This document shows, piece by piece, positions 11,601 through 23,432 of a stretch of DNA of 63,466 bases (position 1 is its first letter; the number at the start of each line of letters is the position of its first letter). Location: assembly GCA_009733575.1 (NCBI GenBank), contig ML769425.1, positions 243,836-307,301 on the forward strand, written 5' to 3'. Origin of the DNA: Gymnopus androsaceus JB14 (lineage: Eukaryota; Basidiomycota; Agaricomycetes; Agaricales; Omphalotaceae). A program made the translations under genes and the position numbers. Below the pieces are notes generated by a model. The model ran no database searches and was not told where the DNA came from. It saw only the letters and a list, made by a program, of their open reading frames with translations.

Positions 11601-12414
11601 TTATCCTGCTCAGGTTAGCACGTTGTTGGAGATTCCGTACTCGGAAGGGTAAGTTCTTTTGGTTAAAAAAGTACGCACCTTGCATCTTACGCCGGGATTT
11701 TTCAGCTTAGACATCGACTACCGTTGGTTCGATGCGGTGAGTAGTTCACGAAATGCGACAATCTGCTTCTGCGGATTTGATTCTTTACTTACATCGGATC
11801 ATAGAAAAACATCACCCCGAGATACGAGTTCGGCTTTGGAATGAGTTATACCATGTTTGCATACAGCGACCTCAGCATCGAAGCTGTGAATGATACCGAC
11901 AACGCTCAGGCGGATTTGATAAGTAATTGGGAAGCAGGGAATGCGAGCCCGAGTGGACTTGGTTCTTCTACAGCTTTGTGGTGAGTAGAACGTTTCTTCC
12001 TAGTATGCTTATGAACGATACTGACTTTTGCACGTTCCTTAGGCTTCACAGACCGGCGTTCCAGGTATCCTTCAATGTCCAAAATACTGGTGGTGTCGCT
12101 GGTGGAGAGGTAAGTTTGCCGTTGCTCTTGGGCCTCACGAATCAAGTCTGACGTGGCACTGTCCGTGGTAGATCCCTCAACTCTATATCCAAATGCCGCC
12201 TTCCGCAGGTGAACCACCCTCCATTCTGAGAGGGTTTAGCGACGTATTCCTCGAACCAGGGGAGACCCAAACCGTGACGATCTTCCTAACCAGGCACGCA
12301 TTGTCTATTTGGGATGTGGTATCGCAAGGGTGGATCAAACCGCAAGGAACGATGACGGTGCAGGTTGGTGCGAGTAGTCGAGATTTTAGATTAACGGGGG
12401 TGATTCCATTGTAA
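8621..12414 (+). CDS. GH3 beta-glucosidase (secreted), frame-disrupted near the N-terminus
   Basis: A glycoside hydrolase family 3 enzyme that removes terminal glucose from cello-oligosaccharides outside the cell. The coding is spread over at least fourteen exons. In order: a Ser/Thr-rich N-terminal part after a hydrophobic leader ([15 protein letters not shown]), [16 protein letters not shown] (about 9225), [34 protein letters not shown] and [16 protein letters not shown] (9535-9640), CAKHFID/NEQE (about 9815-9905), [19 protein letters not shown], the nucleophile block [11 protein letters not shown] split by an intron (about 10225 and 10295), MTMPGGDTG (10403), the second domain with [61 protein letters not shown] and [10 protein letters not shown], and a C-terminal fibronectin-III-like domain ending at 12414. 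The N-terminal coding changes frame twice (near 8640 and 8845-8860), and the short exon carrying IVS has no in-frame acceptor. So either this is a young pseudogene or the sequence has indels. The start is uncertain. Confidence 0.85.
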
Positions 12415-12512
12415 GAATAAATGAGGAATTGCCAGTGCGTTGATAACTATCTATCTATCTAACATACCGTAAAGTTGAATATAAAAAACGACGATGAAAA
12501 GGGAAAAAATTA

Positions 12513-12602
12513 GGGAGTTGTGGCACGGCGAAAATTTCGTGATAGTTTTGGCGGGGCTCCACGCGAGAAAGTTGACGTAATATTCGCCGTGCCACAACTC
12601 CC
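12513..12602. mobile_element. 90-bp MITE with perfect 20-bp TIRs and TA flanks
   Basis: GGGAGTTGTGGCACGGCGAA at 12513-12532 is exactly inverted at 12583-12602. TA lies directly outside both ends (12511-12512 and 12603-12604), as expected for a Tc1/mariner-type target-site duplication. It is 6 bp downstream-to-end compact, codes for nothing, and sits about 100 bp after the beta-glucosidase stop codon, probably in its 3' untranslated or terminator region. Confidence 0.85.
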
Positions 12603-12789
12603 TATTAAACAAAGGTTTCCGCTCAAACTATTCTTATTTTCCCAAAGAAGCAAGGAAGAAAGGTTTATACCCAACATGGGGACTCAGAACTAAGGAATTG
12701 AACCTCGCTAATTTTTCTCAACAATCTGTACTATATCTTTTGAATGGGTTAAAAGAGAGAAATAAAGGAACACATCACTTCTCGTCTTC

Positions 12790-12891
12790 TATTCCGACAT
12801 GGGGAATTGAGCCCCTGGCTACCGGTCCCGTTGAACTATCGCGTACTTAAACGAGAGGCAATAATGTTAATAGCCACTACATTATCTCGAT
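12790..12891 (-). pseudogene. Degenerate tRNA-Glu-like sequence
   Basis: On the minus strand an A-box-like TGTAGTGGCT, the string GCCTCTCG (anticodon CTC context), an inserted segment containing GTTCAACGGG, and a B-box-like GGCTCAATTCC occur in tRNA order. The acceptor stem does not pair well. A related sequence lies at 35398-35493. It may be a tRNA pseudogene or a tRNA-derived SINE remnant. Confidence 0.3.
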
Positions 12892-13307
12892 ACGTATTTC
12901 ATCCATGAACTCACTTTCGATCACTTTATCTCTCCTCTTTCCTACTGCGTCAACTTTTCCACTCTTCTCACCCACCTCATACTTTATCCTCCGCACCGAG
13001 TCACGATGACCGACGACATGCGTAAAAGATTAAAAAAAAACGAAATCAATTACAACTTGCACCATAGACTTCAGTGACGCCAACTGTGGTGAATCGACAT
13101 GGAGTCTCGACGAGTTGTGCTTCGATGGGTTCAATTATACTAGGCTCCAATCATGCTTGTGTTTAACGGATAGTATTCTTTGTCTTACTGCTTTGTCTTA
13201 CTGAGTACAGTAACTTCTTCCTTAGTGAGTGCATCTGAAGTCCGAGTACCAAGAAGAGAAAAACAAGGCCTGGGAGCCTAGCAACATGGACAAGCATTTA
13301 AGTAGCA

Positions 13308-13669
13308 TATTAGAGTTATATTCCTAAACAGGAAGTAGCAGCAATAAGTCCACACAGGACTTAGTAGTAGCAATCACACAGATTGATGGAGGATGACAGT
13401 GTTATTACAGGGTATAGTACCTAAGCTTATATACAGTCCTAAGTACAATGATATATTGGGCAGGGGGCTACTGTGTGAATACTTGTGGCTACTGTCCATA
13501 TGGCAAAGTGGGTACTACAAGAGAGTAAGTGGATACAATGAGAGACTGAGTGGAGTCTGCAAGACAATAACATTGGAGTGCATGGGATGGTGATACCAAC
13601 AAGTGGAGACTACGAGAAAGCTTTCCATGTATAGTTCGATAAGATATATTTACCTTTGATATTCCAACA
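13308..13669 (-). repeat. 3' LTR of the outer copia element
   Basis: This 362-bp copy matches 25216-25577 except for 17 substitutions by eye (about 4.7%). Thirteen are transitions and nearly all of those fit CpG decay. On the minus strand it opens TGTTGGAATATC. Confidence 0.9.
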
Positions 13670-13676
13670 CTCCCCT

Positions 13677-15960
13677 TCAAACCTTTGCTAATCCCATGGA
13701 TGCTGTGAAGTGTTTGGCTTTCATCAAAGGTAAGGCTTTGGTGAAGATGTCTGCCATCATGTTTTTGGTAGGGCAGTAAGTAAGATAAATTTTACCTTCC
13801 TCAATGACGTAGCAGATGAAGTGGTATTGGATATCAATGTGTTTGGTCCTGGCATGAAAACAATCATCCTTTGCCAATGCAATGGCGGACTGATTGTCTG
13901 AGATGATAGGGATTGCATGAGTAATGGGACCAAAGATTTCCGATAAAAGATTCCTGAGCCAGATCGCTTCCTTTGCCACATGGGTCAAAGCAATATACTC
14001 AGCTTCCGTGGTGGATAAAGAAATGGTATCCTGTCATTTCAACAACCAAGATACTGCTCCACCATTCAACATAAAAATGTACCCAGAAATAGCATGTTGG
14101 TCCTCTTGGGACATACCATCCGCATCTGTGTAGCCTTGGACTGTTTCCTTGTTGCTTGTACTGAGCCAAAAGTCTTGGGTGTATTTGAGATAGGCATAGA
14201 CACAGTGTATACCATTCCAATGAGTGATGCCAGGGTTTTGTGAAAAGCGAGCAAGGATAGAGACTGCATACATGATGTTGGGTCTTGTAGCAATGGATAA
14301 GTACTGGAGAGCACCAAGGGCCTCTCTGTAGGGTTTGTGATGCATAAAAGCAATATCCTCAACTGTTTTGGGTGATTGGTCTTTGGTGAGGTGGATGTGG
14401 GGATTGAAGGGAATAGAGAGTGGCTTTATAGCCAAGAATCTATAGCGAGAGAGTATGGTGTCAATGTATGACCACTGGGATAGGTGAATTGTCCTGTTAT
14501 GGAGAGATCTTTGGATCTTGATCCCAAGTAGCCAATGGATTTCTCTGGAATCAACAACTTTGATTATAGCCCCAATATCTTTCTTCAGTTTCTCCATGAT
14601 GGCAAGGGTTTCAGTAACCAATGTCATGTTGTTAACATGTATAAAAATGATGGTGAAGGGATTAGTGCAATAGAAAATAGTGTGATCAAAATCAGACTGT
14701 TTAAACCCTAGTTGGGTCATGATTTCCCTGAATTGCATATACCATTGTTGACCGGCTTGTTTAAGTCCGTAAAGTGCGAGTTTAAGCCGTAAAGTTTGAC
14801 CTGGTTTTACCCCTATATGATATATCAATGTCTGGAGGTGCCTTCATAAAAATGCACTCATTGTCGTCCAATTTCCCATAAAGGTAAGCTGATTTCATGT
14901 CCATTTGGTGAATAATCATGCTCTTCTCAGCTCCAATGCTTAGTATAGCACGGGCTGACACAAGTTTCACGACAGATGCAAATGTTTCATCTGGGAAGTA
15001 GTCAATGTCTGGGATCTGATTAAATCCATATACAACAAGACAAGCCCAGTGTCCTGTAATGTGACCTTGTTCATCCTTCTTGGTCCAATAGACCCATTTG
15101 GATGTGAGAATATTTGCATCTGGAGGTGGAGTGACAATTGTATAGGTTCCATGCTCCTGGAGTCTGGAGATTTTGTCTTTCATGGCATTGTACCATTTGG
15201 AGCTGTCAGGTTGCCGCATAGCTTCTGCAACAGATAAAGGATCAGATTCAATTTCTGATGTTACCTGACCTAGAGATGCGGTGAGATGTCGCAACTCATC
15301 ACTTCCTTCTCCAAGCCCTTCAATGACGTCCCTGATCTTCTTGGTGGGTTGTCTGACTCGTTTTCCAGATACTTTGTCTGGTGCAATTGGTTTGGCAATT
15401 TCTTCTGGAACTGGTATGACAGGCTGTTCTGGCTTGGTGACTGATGTTTCTAAATTTCCCAAATTTCCATCCTCCCCTTCAACGGGTTGGATCTGCCTGT
15501 CAGAGAAAACTACATTCCTCTCTGTCGTGACAGTGTGACATGTTGGCCAGTAGATGTAGTGACCATTCAATTCAGGTTTGGTCCTATCCAGCGTCCTTCC
15601 TGGGCCTATGGTTCCAATTCACCGGGTTCCTTTTCTCGTTTAACATAAATGATACTGCCGAAGATGTGAAGATTAGCAATGTCCGGTTTAATACCAAACC
15701 ATTTTTTGTATGGAGTGGCCGTTCCAATGGCTTTCTTTGGTGTCCTGTTCCAAACATATACTGCATATTTCATCATGAATCCCCAAAGCCATTTTGGGAG
15801 TCCTGATGAGATCAAAAGACTTCAAACTGCGTTAAGCAACATTTGATGTGCACGTTCCACTATATCATTGTGTTCCAGGGTGTTGTGTACCATGAGACAT
15901 TGTTGTGTCCCAATACGTTCTAGATATGCCATGAATTTGTTACTGAGAAATTCTCCCCCT
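13677..15960 (-). pseudogene. Outer copia pol: end of integrase, reverse transcriptase, RNase H
   Basis: Minus-strand pieces in order: 15815-15606 (KWLWGFMMKYAVYVWNRTP and IANLHIFGSIIYV, integrase C-terminal/GKRP-like part), 15570-14782 (KWVYWTKKDEQGHI, DMKSAYLYGKLDD: reverse transcriptase palm and fingers), 14828-14034 (LALYGLKQAGQQWY, then FIHVNNMTL, GALQYLSIATRPN, and part of RNase H), and 13988-13677 (HARTKHIDIQYHF, IFTKALP). The reverse transcriptase active motif that should be Y-V-D-D reads H-V-N-N, removing both catalytic aspartates. A frame break separates the two halves near 14800, and the integrase reading frame stops near 15960. Confidence 0.9.
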
Positions 15961-17690
15961 CAATCAGAGTAGAGAACTTTAACAGTTGTGCTGTATTGTG
16001 TTTGGAGACCTGTTTGGAGAACCACGTACTGTGCAAATGACTTGTCTTTTGACTTCATTTGGGGTTCCTCCAACCAATCAGTTGCTTTGTCAACTAGAGT
16101 CAGTGTGTAAGTACAATGGTTTACCATCCTGACTTGTGCTGGTCCCCACATGTCCATGTGGAAAATGTCTCCAAATTTCTCTGCACAGGGAGATGATTGC
16201 ACCTGAGCGATAGGATACCTGGATGCTTTCCCAAGCATACAAGCACAGCATTCTGGTTCATCCATTTGTTTCGGATCCAATCCAATTCCATGAACCTGGT
16301 TATCTTGGAACATATGCTTCATGTAAGCATAGTTGAGATGACCTAAGATGCAGTGTGCCTCATAAAGAGATACCACTCTGCCAATCTTAGTCAAATAAGC
16401 ATGTTCCTGTGATGGGATCTGGTATAGTCCATTAGTCTTTGGGATAACTCCCACGAGTTTCCCCTGGCAATCTCTGATCGTCATTTTACCATTTGTGGTG
16501 TGGATGGTGTAACCATCATTGTCGAGTTTTCCCAGTGATACAAGTGTGTTGGGAGTGTCTGGACATAGAAGGGTGTGATGAAGCTTTAGCGTTTTGACTT
16601 CTTGTCCATATGTGGGGAGATCAAGATGGAGTGTGCCAGAGATGTTTGCCATGAAGGTTTCCGCATTGGTGGCCTGAATGACTCATGTTGGAATCTCCCT
16701 TTGATTCCTGAGTCTGTCGGTGAGTGGCGTCATGTGGGTAGAGCATCCGGAGTCAAAAAGAATTGCTCTGTAGCTGTGGGCTGCAGCATAAATGTGATCA
16801 CCTTTTCCAACTCCTTCTTCAGTGTTGTATTCAAATTTGAAGGAAGGAAAGAGGTTAACATCAACATATACTTCTTCCTCCTCTTCTTCATTAAGAGTAA
16901 GAGGTGGCGGAGTGTTGACTTTGATGTTCTGCACTATGCAGCTTTGATTGCTTGGCAATGAAAGAGCTAATTCAAATTTATCAGCTATTTTGGAAAAATT
17001 GAAAACAAGATTCCCATGCTTAGTGGGAATTTTAATTGCTGCCCATGATGACTCTGGTACTTCCTCAATCATGGATGAGGATGCCACTTCATTGTTCTTT
17101 GGCCTGTCTCTCCAGTTTCCATCTGACTTCTTCTTCTGCTTCTCTTTAGGAGGTTTCGTCTCCTTGGCCTTGTTGGCCTGACTGTGTTTCTCCAATGGAC
17201 ATTGATTTCTGAAGTGTCCTTTACCTCTGCAGTTGTAACAGATAGAGTCTTGGTGACTCGTTGATCCTCCACAGCCTCTGCCTCTGCCTCAGGAATTTCC
17301 CCTAAAGGAATTTCCACAACCTCGGAAACCTCCTCTTCCCCTGTTACCGGCATAGTTTGCCGATTCCTTCTTGTGATCATGTCACATTTGGTGTACCATT
17401 GATTCAGCACAAATGGTAGAGATGAGCTCTGCAGGACTGAGCTTCTTGTCTGTTTTAGTGGAGAAAACAGCCAATGCATTTATTGTGGCTTTGAAGGTGT
17501 TGGGGACAGAGGACATAAGAGTATTGATGAATATATTGTTGTTGATATTGATTCCCCTTGTTGTGAGGTCATCAAAGATGCTAATCATGTTGTCCAAATG
17601 TTTATTGACCTTGGCTGGGTCTGTGCATTGCATAGTGTGGAGTCACCTTTGTAAAAATGATTCAGTAAGAGCATTTTTAGAATCATAGTC
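15961..17690 (-). pseudogene. Outer copia gag C-terminus, protease, integrase N-terminus
   Basis: On the minus strand: gag residues with HLDNMISIFDDL and FINTLMSSVPNTFKATINAL (17690-17400), a CCHC zinc knuckle C-Y-N-C-R-G-K-G-H-F-R-N-Q-C (about 17236-17195), a protease with LFDSGCSTHMT (about 16772-16740), then the gag-pre-integrase H..H and CxxC pattern (CILGHLNYAYMKHM, CCACMLGKASR) and the integrase start (FHMDMWGP, LTLVDKATDW). A stop breaks the frame between protease and integrase (about 16655-16683). At 17690 the sequence is cut by the inner copia insertion. Confidence 0.88.
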
Positions 17691-18007
17691 TGTTGAATGT
17701 ATGATGATATCACTCATCATCTTGGTCATATGACGCTATCAGTCATTGCCAAGGTAGTCTTACTCAGCCTCAGTAGTATCTTAGTAAGTAGCTTTATGGA
17801 TGACATCATAGGTCATGCACATAGAACATACTAGAAGGATACTACCATATATGTAACAAATACAGTACTACAGTATATAAGGACTCCAGTAGTACTGCTA
17901 ATGATAATGACTTCTACTAGTCTTTTACCTCTCTCTATCTGCTCTACAAGCTTAACCACTTGGTGAGTGCTAGTCACTGCGCCTCCTAGCTTATATGCTG
18001 TGCAACA
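17691..18007 (+). repeat. 5' LTR of the inner copia element
   Basis: 317 bp, TG...CA. A TATA-type box (GTATATAAGG, about 17873-17882) followed by CT-rich sequence is the likely retrotransposon promoter. It differs from the 3' LTR at 7 sites, all CpG versus TpG/CpA. Confidence 0.95.
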
Positions 18008-18021
18008 GGTTATGGGCCCTG
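18008..18021 (+). promoter_or_regulatory. Primer-binding site of the inner copia element (initiator tRNA-Met half-site)
   Basis: GGTTATGGGCCCTG directly follows the 5' LTR. Its complement CAGGGCCCATAACC matches the anticodon stem-loop of eukaryotic initiator tRNA-Met (CAT anticodon within CCCATAACC). It therefore looks like copia-type priming from an internal tRNA half rather than the tRNA 3' end. The outer element has the same 14-mer (complement at 25202-25215). Confidence 0.7.
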
Positions 18022-18649
18022 AGTCCCTCTTGTCATTGTGCTTCACAATGATCAGGTTGCCTTTGGCCCTGTTCATGTACACCTTGAGGGCTGTCCCTAG
18101 CCTTTGAGTGTGGTTCATGATTGCTGTAGGATGGTCATGATGTTGGGCTGTAGCATGAATTCAAGCCCCAAAATTTACGTACAATACCTTCTTTTCTTTC
18201 ATGAACCCAGGTACCAGGCCGAGCCTTACATTGCTCCCACCAGTATGCTGAAGAAGGGTTTAAAGGCTTCACAGCTCCCTTATTGATGTGAACCGTTTGG
18301 CACATTGATTACAATACAAATTTTATCATGATACATCTTTTTTTAGATAGATCTACATACAAATCCCCCCTGATGGCTTAAGTCCCTTAAACAATCAAAT
18401 GATAGATGCGCACTTAATTGTTGCTGCTCATCATGAGATCTTTCAATCTGCCATACAGGATTTTTTAAATAGATCTTAGATACATCAGATGCTCAGATGG
18501 AATGGCTGAGATCTAATGATGGAAAAGCAATCATTGGTTACCATGTGTACAGGTGACACGCAACATGAGTGCGATTTGGGTTTCATAGCTGTTCAATAAT
18601 AGCAGCTACTGATCAGTTGTCTTTCACAGATCAACCCAATTTTTTCGAA

Positions 18650-19800
18650 ATGTCTTCCACATCTTCCACCCTTAACAACACATCTGGTCTCAACAGTGTT
18701 CCCATGCATGATGGTAGTAACCAGACTGTTTGGGCTGCTGGTATGAAAGCCTATCTCCGGTTTGCCAAACTTTGGCCCTATGTTGATGGGTCAAAAACCG
18801 AACCTGTGGCTCCAGCAGATGAATCCGATGACCCCAACTACCAAACCAAATTTGATGCCTGGAATGAGGCAGATGAGCAAGCCATTGGCGCCATCCTCAT
18901 GAAAATTCCCTATCAATACCATCACCTAGTGACTAAAGCAAATGGTGATGATAGGGATTCCAAAGAACTCTGGGAAGCTATCAGAGCTCAATTTGGTAAA
19001 ACTGGTATTGCAGGTGTTTATTCGGAGTTCCTTTCTGCCATCCACTTCCATGTAAGGGAAGGGGAAAATCCAGTTCCAGCCCTTGGGAACCTGACTTCAA
19101 TTATTCAGCATTTGACTGAATCGAACATCAAACTTGATGGTAATTTGCAGGTTCTACTTTATCTTGCAGCTCTTCCTAGTTTCGTGGGAAGGTTTCAAGA
19201 CTTCAGTTCTTACCTCTTGTACTGGCAATAACTGGAACGTTTCCAACATTTTGACTTTGATCAAAAATGAATGGAATCGTCGCAGCACCAGGCAGCAAAC
19301 CTCCCTTCAATCTCGGATCAGCGGCGTTAAACGCCACCGCTTCAATCCCAATTGGAAGAAACAGAAGAAGCAGCGCGGCGAAGGCCAGCAGCAGCAGGAC
19401 CAGCAATCTGGTTCATCTTCTCAACCCAACAATGGAAAGAAGCGTGGATCCCGAGGAGGTAAGAAGTACAAAGGGAAAAAGAAGGCTTTTGAGTCCATTG
19501 AAGTTGCTCAAGCTTCTGTTGCCCCTAATGACTTCGAGATGGAAGCTGAACCCTTCGAGACCATGGAAGCTTTGGAGTTTGAATATGAGGACCCCTTCAT
19601 GCAGTGGCAAGTTAATTCTTCTTTACTAAAATCTCATGACTCATTAAAATTGCAACAGAATAATTCGATAGCATGCGGATCACACAAGGCCAAAATGGCC
19701 ATTCGGACTTATTTTTACCGCCGCTTGTATTTTTTAATAATAATATTCTGTTTGCCGATGTCAAAGATGAGATTGCCGCTTTAAGCGCAAAATATAAAGA
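18650..19800 (+). pseudogene. Inner copia gag
   Basis: From the ATG at 18650 the frame reads MSSTSSTLNN, then NQTVWAAGMKAYLRFAKLW and KELWEAIRAQFGKTG, the usual copia gag layout. Near 19195 the frame shifts and continues with CTGNNWNVSNILTLIKNEWN and a lysine/arginine-rich tail (KKRGSRGGKKYKGKKK, about 19440-19490). No CCHC knuckle is visible; the basic tail may supply RNA binding. A second shift is needed to reach the protease at about 19760. Confidence 0.8.
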
Positions 19801-21555
19801 AGATATCTGGATCTTAGATTCAGGTGCATCAATACATACCACGCCATATAAGTCGGATTTCACAGAATTAAAACAATTAGAAAAACCAATTGAAATCCAG
19901 ACTGCTGATAAGCGGTCAAAGACTTATATTACGCATGCTGGAGTTGTTCTCATCAAACATACAATGAAAATAATGTCACCCAAATTACCAAATTGGAACC
20001 AGTATTTTACCAACCACATTCACCATATCGTCTTCTCTCACAAGGCAGCATCTTGCGCCGTGGCTATTATGCCTATGCTGATGAGAAGAAAACGTCACTT
20101 AGGTTTAAGAGCAATCATAAGGTCTTCATGACGTGTTACCCCATGAACTCGTCAGATGCTCTACATTGGTTAAAAACCGAAGTAATAAAGAGCAAGATTG
20201 ACCTTTTTAAGGATTTTATTCCCAAAAACATCAGAATTCCTAAAAATCTGATTGCTCATAAAACTATTGACTATGATATATGGCATCGTCGCCTTGGACA
20301 TCCTTCAAAAGATGTTTTACGACATGCGTCTGAGGCAACAGGTGGTTTTCCTAAAGTAAATATCCCAAATGAGGACAAAGAAATATGTCCTGGTTGCGCT
20401 AAGGGTAAAATGACCCAGCGCACTTATCCCAATAGTGAGAAACGTGCTGAAAAACTCTTTGATTTAGTCCATATGGACATTATAGAGTTTCCCACTATTT
20501 CGTATCATAAGCATAAATATGTACTGAATATCCTTGATGATCATTCATCATATGGCGCAGGATACCTCCTAGCTGCCAAATCTGACATATTCAAAGCGTT
20601 CAAGGAATTCTACAATCTCGTGGACCTCCAAGACGCTATCAAGATAAAACAAATAAGAGTTGATAATGAATTTGTCACTAAGGATTTCAGACAATTTGCA
20701 CGTGATAAAGGGATCATATTGGGACCGTTGGCTCCATATGAACACCAGCAGAATGGAAGAATCGAAAGATTCAACTGTACAATCCGTGAGAAATTGGAAG
20801 CCATGAGGCACATGGCCTGCTTACCACCTTCCTGGTGGGAATTTAGTGTTCAAACTGCATATGTTGTCTATAACAGGACACCTATGCGCCGCCGATGGGA
20901 TAAAAATAGAAATTGGAAAACACCTTATGAAATCAGATACGGGAAGAAGCCCGATGTGTCCAAATTTCGGACTTTCGGATGTGCCGCATATGTGTATCGT
21001 CCAAAGGAGACTCGCCCAAACAAGCAAGCTCCAAGATCAGAAGTAATGATTTTTATTGGATATACACAAGGAATGAATGCTTATCGCTTCATGCGCACAC
21101 ATAATAATTCAATTGCAACTTCTTCCAATGCCATATTTGATGAGCGCTGGTTTCCACGCTGCTCAACATCAAAACCTACAGTTGACGTTAACGATAATGA
21201 TTTTGAAGAGGATTCCGAACCATCCGGGTCCACTCCTGATGATAATGTTGAGGATGATGACCCTGAGTTTCTTCCTCTGCCTAATCCTCCTGCTCCAATA
21301 GAACCACAAAATGATGGAGAAAATGGAGAAGGAGATGAGGAAGTAAGAGGCGGCGGAGAAGTACCTGATCAACATGGTGCAGATCAAGGGGGAGCTGGTG
21401 CTATACAACCACCTCCAAATCCATTCAATCCTGTAATGGAACCTGAACCAGCACCAATAGTAAGACACTCAGAAAGAGCACAAGTACCTACCCAGAGACC
21501 TGGAAATATTTACAGTGATACACCTCCTGCCGAGATTGATCGAAATGCTGGTTGA
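19760..21555 (+). pseudogene. Inner copia protease and integrase
   Basis: WILDSGASIHTTPY (about 19808-19850) carries the aspartic protease motif D-S-G. The integrase follows in the frame 19993-21555: zinc-binding WHRRLGHPSKDVL and CPGCAKGKM, first catalytic Asp in LVHMDI, the second in RVDNEF (a variant of the usual S-D-N-G), and Glu in QNGRIERFN. The C-terminal block includes KKPDVSKFRTFGCAAYVY and MIFIGYT, then an acidic/proline-rich spacer. A TGA stop ends it at 21553-21555 before the reverse transcriptase. Confidence 0.88.
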
Positions 21556-21687
21556 TCTCGTAATATTGGTTCTGATATCAGATGCAATTGTCAGATTTAT
21601 GGTGATCAACCTGAAGCCAGACCTTCCCGGCAAAGGCAACCTGCTTGGCAACAGCCTAGAGCAAATAATCCCACTCCTGACCCACCT

Positions 21688-23347
21688 GTGAACAACTATT
21701 CGGGAGAAAGTATGAATGGATGCAGAAGCGTTGATTATATTTCCCAGTTGACTCATGAAGGGGGAGTAGCTTTTCTGGACTATTTGCTTTCTCAGGCTCC
21801 TGAAAATAAGGAAATGGTTCGGAACTGGCAGTTTCGTGATTTGATGCGCCTTCCTGTAAAGGACTGGCAACCATGGCTTGACAAATGCAAAGAAGAAATT
21901 GACAGTCTAGTAAAGCGAAAGGTATTCGAAATTGTTGATCAGCCCAATAACAGAAATGTTATAAAGAACAGATGGGTTTTTGATATCAAGTCAGATGGTC
22001 GGAAACGATCTAGACTTGTTGCCAGGGGATATTCTCAAGTAGAAGGGGTGGATTATGACAAATTGTTCTCTCCCGTTGTCCGTTATGAAACAGTGCGAGT
22101 CTTACTTGCACTAGCTGCCCTAGAAGATTGGGAACTAGAGGCGCTGGACGTAAAAACTGCCTTTCTATATGGCAAATTAGACGAGGAGATCTATATGGAA
22201 CAACCTGAAGGCTTCATCAAGGATAGCAGCAAGGTTTGGAAATTACGCCGATCTCTTTATGGCCTGAAGCAAGCTGGTTTATCCTGGTGGCGTGCTTGTA
22301 CAAAGTCAATGACCCAGGATCTAGGCTTCAAATGTTGCGCTTCAGATGCCAGCGTATATGTTTACAAAGAAAACAATCATCTATATTGATGATGCATTGT
22401 TCATGGGAAATGACAAATAACTTGTCATGCGCAAGAAGCGCGAATTTATGCAACATTATGAGTGCCGCAACTTGGGCACAGCACAGGAGTTCTTAGGCAT
22501 GCACATTCAGCGTGACAGATCTAAGCGGTGTTTGACCTTAGATCAGTCAGAATATCTTAAAAAGATTATAAAGCGCTTTAAATTAACAAACACCAAAGTA
22601 GCGCGAACTCCACTACCGGCAGGATATCAGCCTTCTAAATATGATGGTCCTGTTGATCCCAAAAGACATCAGGAGTACCAACAAGTGATTGGCTCCTTAT
22701 TATATCTGTCGCTTGGAACAAGAGCCGACATAGCCTACCATGTGGCAAAAATGTCACAATATTCAGCAAATCCTTCTCAGGATCATCTGAACAAGGCTTA
22801 TTATATTATTCACTACCTTATAGGTACCGCTGAATATTTTCTCGTCTATGATGGGAACTCTGGAGAAGGCTTCTATGCCAACTCGGATTCTGATCATGCC
22901 TCAGATCCAGATACATGTCAATCCCAAACTGGATATATTCTCAAACTGGCCAAGGGAATTGTGTCCTGGACTTCGTATCTCCAGAAGACAGTTGCTTTAT
23001 CTTCCACCAAAGCCGAATATATGGCTTTAAGTGACTGTTGCAGACAAATCAGGTGGATCCTCAATTTACTTGGGGAAATCGGATTCCCACTGACTGGATT
23101 CCCACTTCTTGGTGATAACATGGATTCGATCTTTATGGCCAATAATCAGGCTCAAGATCATCGGACCAAACATATTGATGTCCAATATCACCACATCAGG
23201 GAAACTACCGAGTCAGGACTTGTGATCCCTTACTGTATTCCAATGGATCAGAATGTCGCGGATCTTTTAACTAAGAATCTTGCTTGGGTTAAATTCAAAC
23301 GTTGCCGAGATCAACTTGGCATTGAATTCGTTGCTGACTTTGAATAA
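21688..23347 (+). pseudogene. Inner copia reverse transcriptase and RNase H
   Basis: 21688-22389 carries KNRWVFDIKSDGRKRSRLVA, DVKTAFLYGKLDEEIYMEQP and SLYGLKQAGLSWW. The catalytic Y-I-D-D (TIIYIDDALFMGND, about 22371-22412) lies in a different frame: one base too many or too few next to AAAGAAAAC near 22370 breaks the frame exactly before it. The frame 22427-23347 continues with EFLGMHIQRD, GSLLYLSLGTRADIAY, RNase H sequence (ANSDSDHASDPDT, SSTKAEYMAL) and TKHIDVQYHHIRE to a stop at 23345. Confidence 0.9.
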
Positions 23348-23432
23348 CGCAAGAGACTGGATCTCAAGTGAGATTCACGTGCTTTCTTAAGCACATGAGG
23401 AATTCTACCTCCACGACCTCAGCGAGGGGGAG

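Larger units (their letters stand above)
12415..13307. other. Intergenic region with a tiny MITE and a degenerate tRNA-like stretch
   Basis: No coding sequence is recognised. It contains the 90-bp MITE at 12513-12602 and a minus-strand tRNA-Glu-like sequence at 12790-12891; a second B-box-like GGTTCAATTCC is present near 12700 on the minus strand. Confidence 0.5.

Noticed and set aside
5457..12414. Permease plus beta-glucosidase as a sugar-use gene cluster
   Set aside because: The permease belongs to the Dal5/ACS anion type, not the sugar transporters, and no shared regulatory motif was seen.
22360..22430. Programmed frameshift before the inner copia YIDD motif
   Set aside because: Copia elements do not shift frame inside reverse transcriptase, and other random breaks occur in the same element; it is a mutation or sequencing indel.
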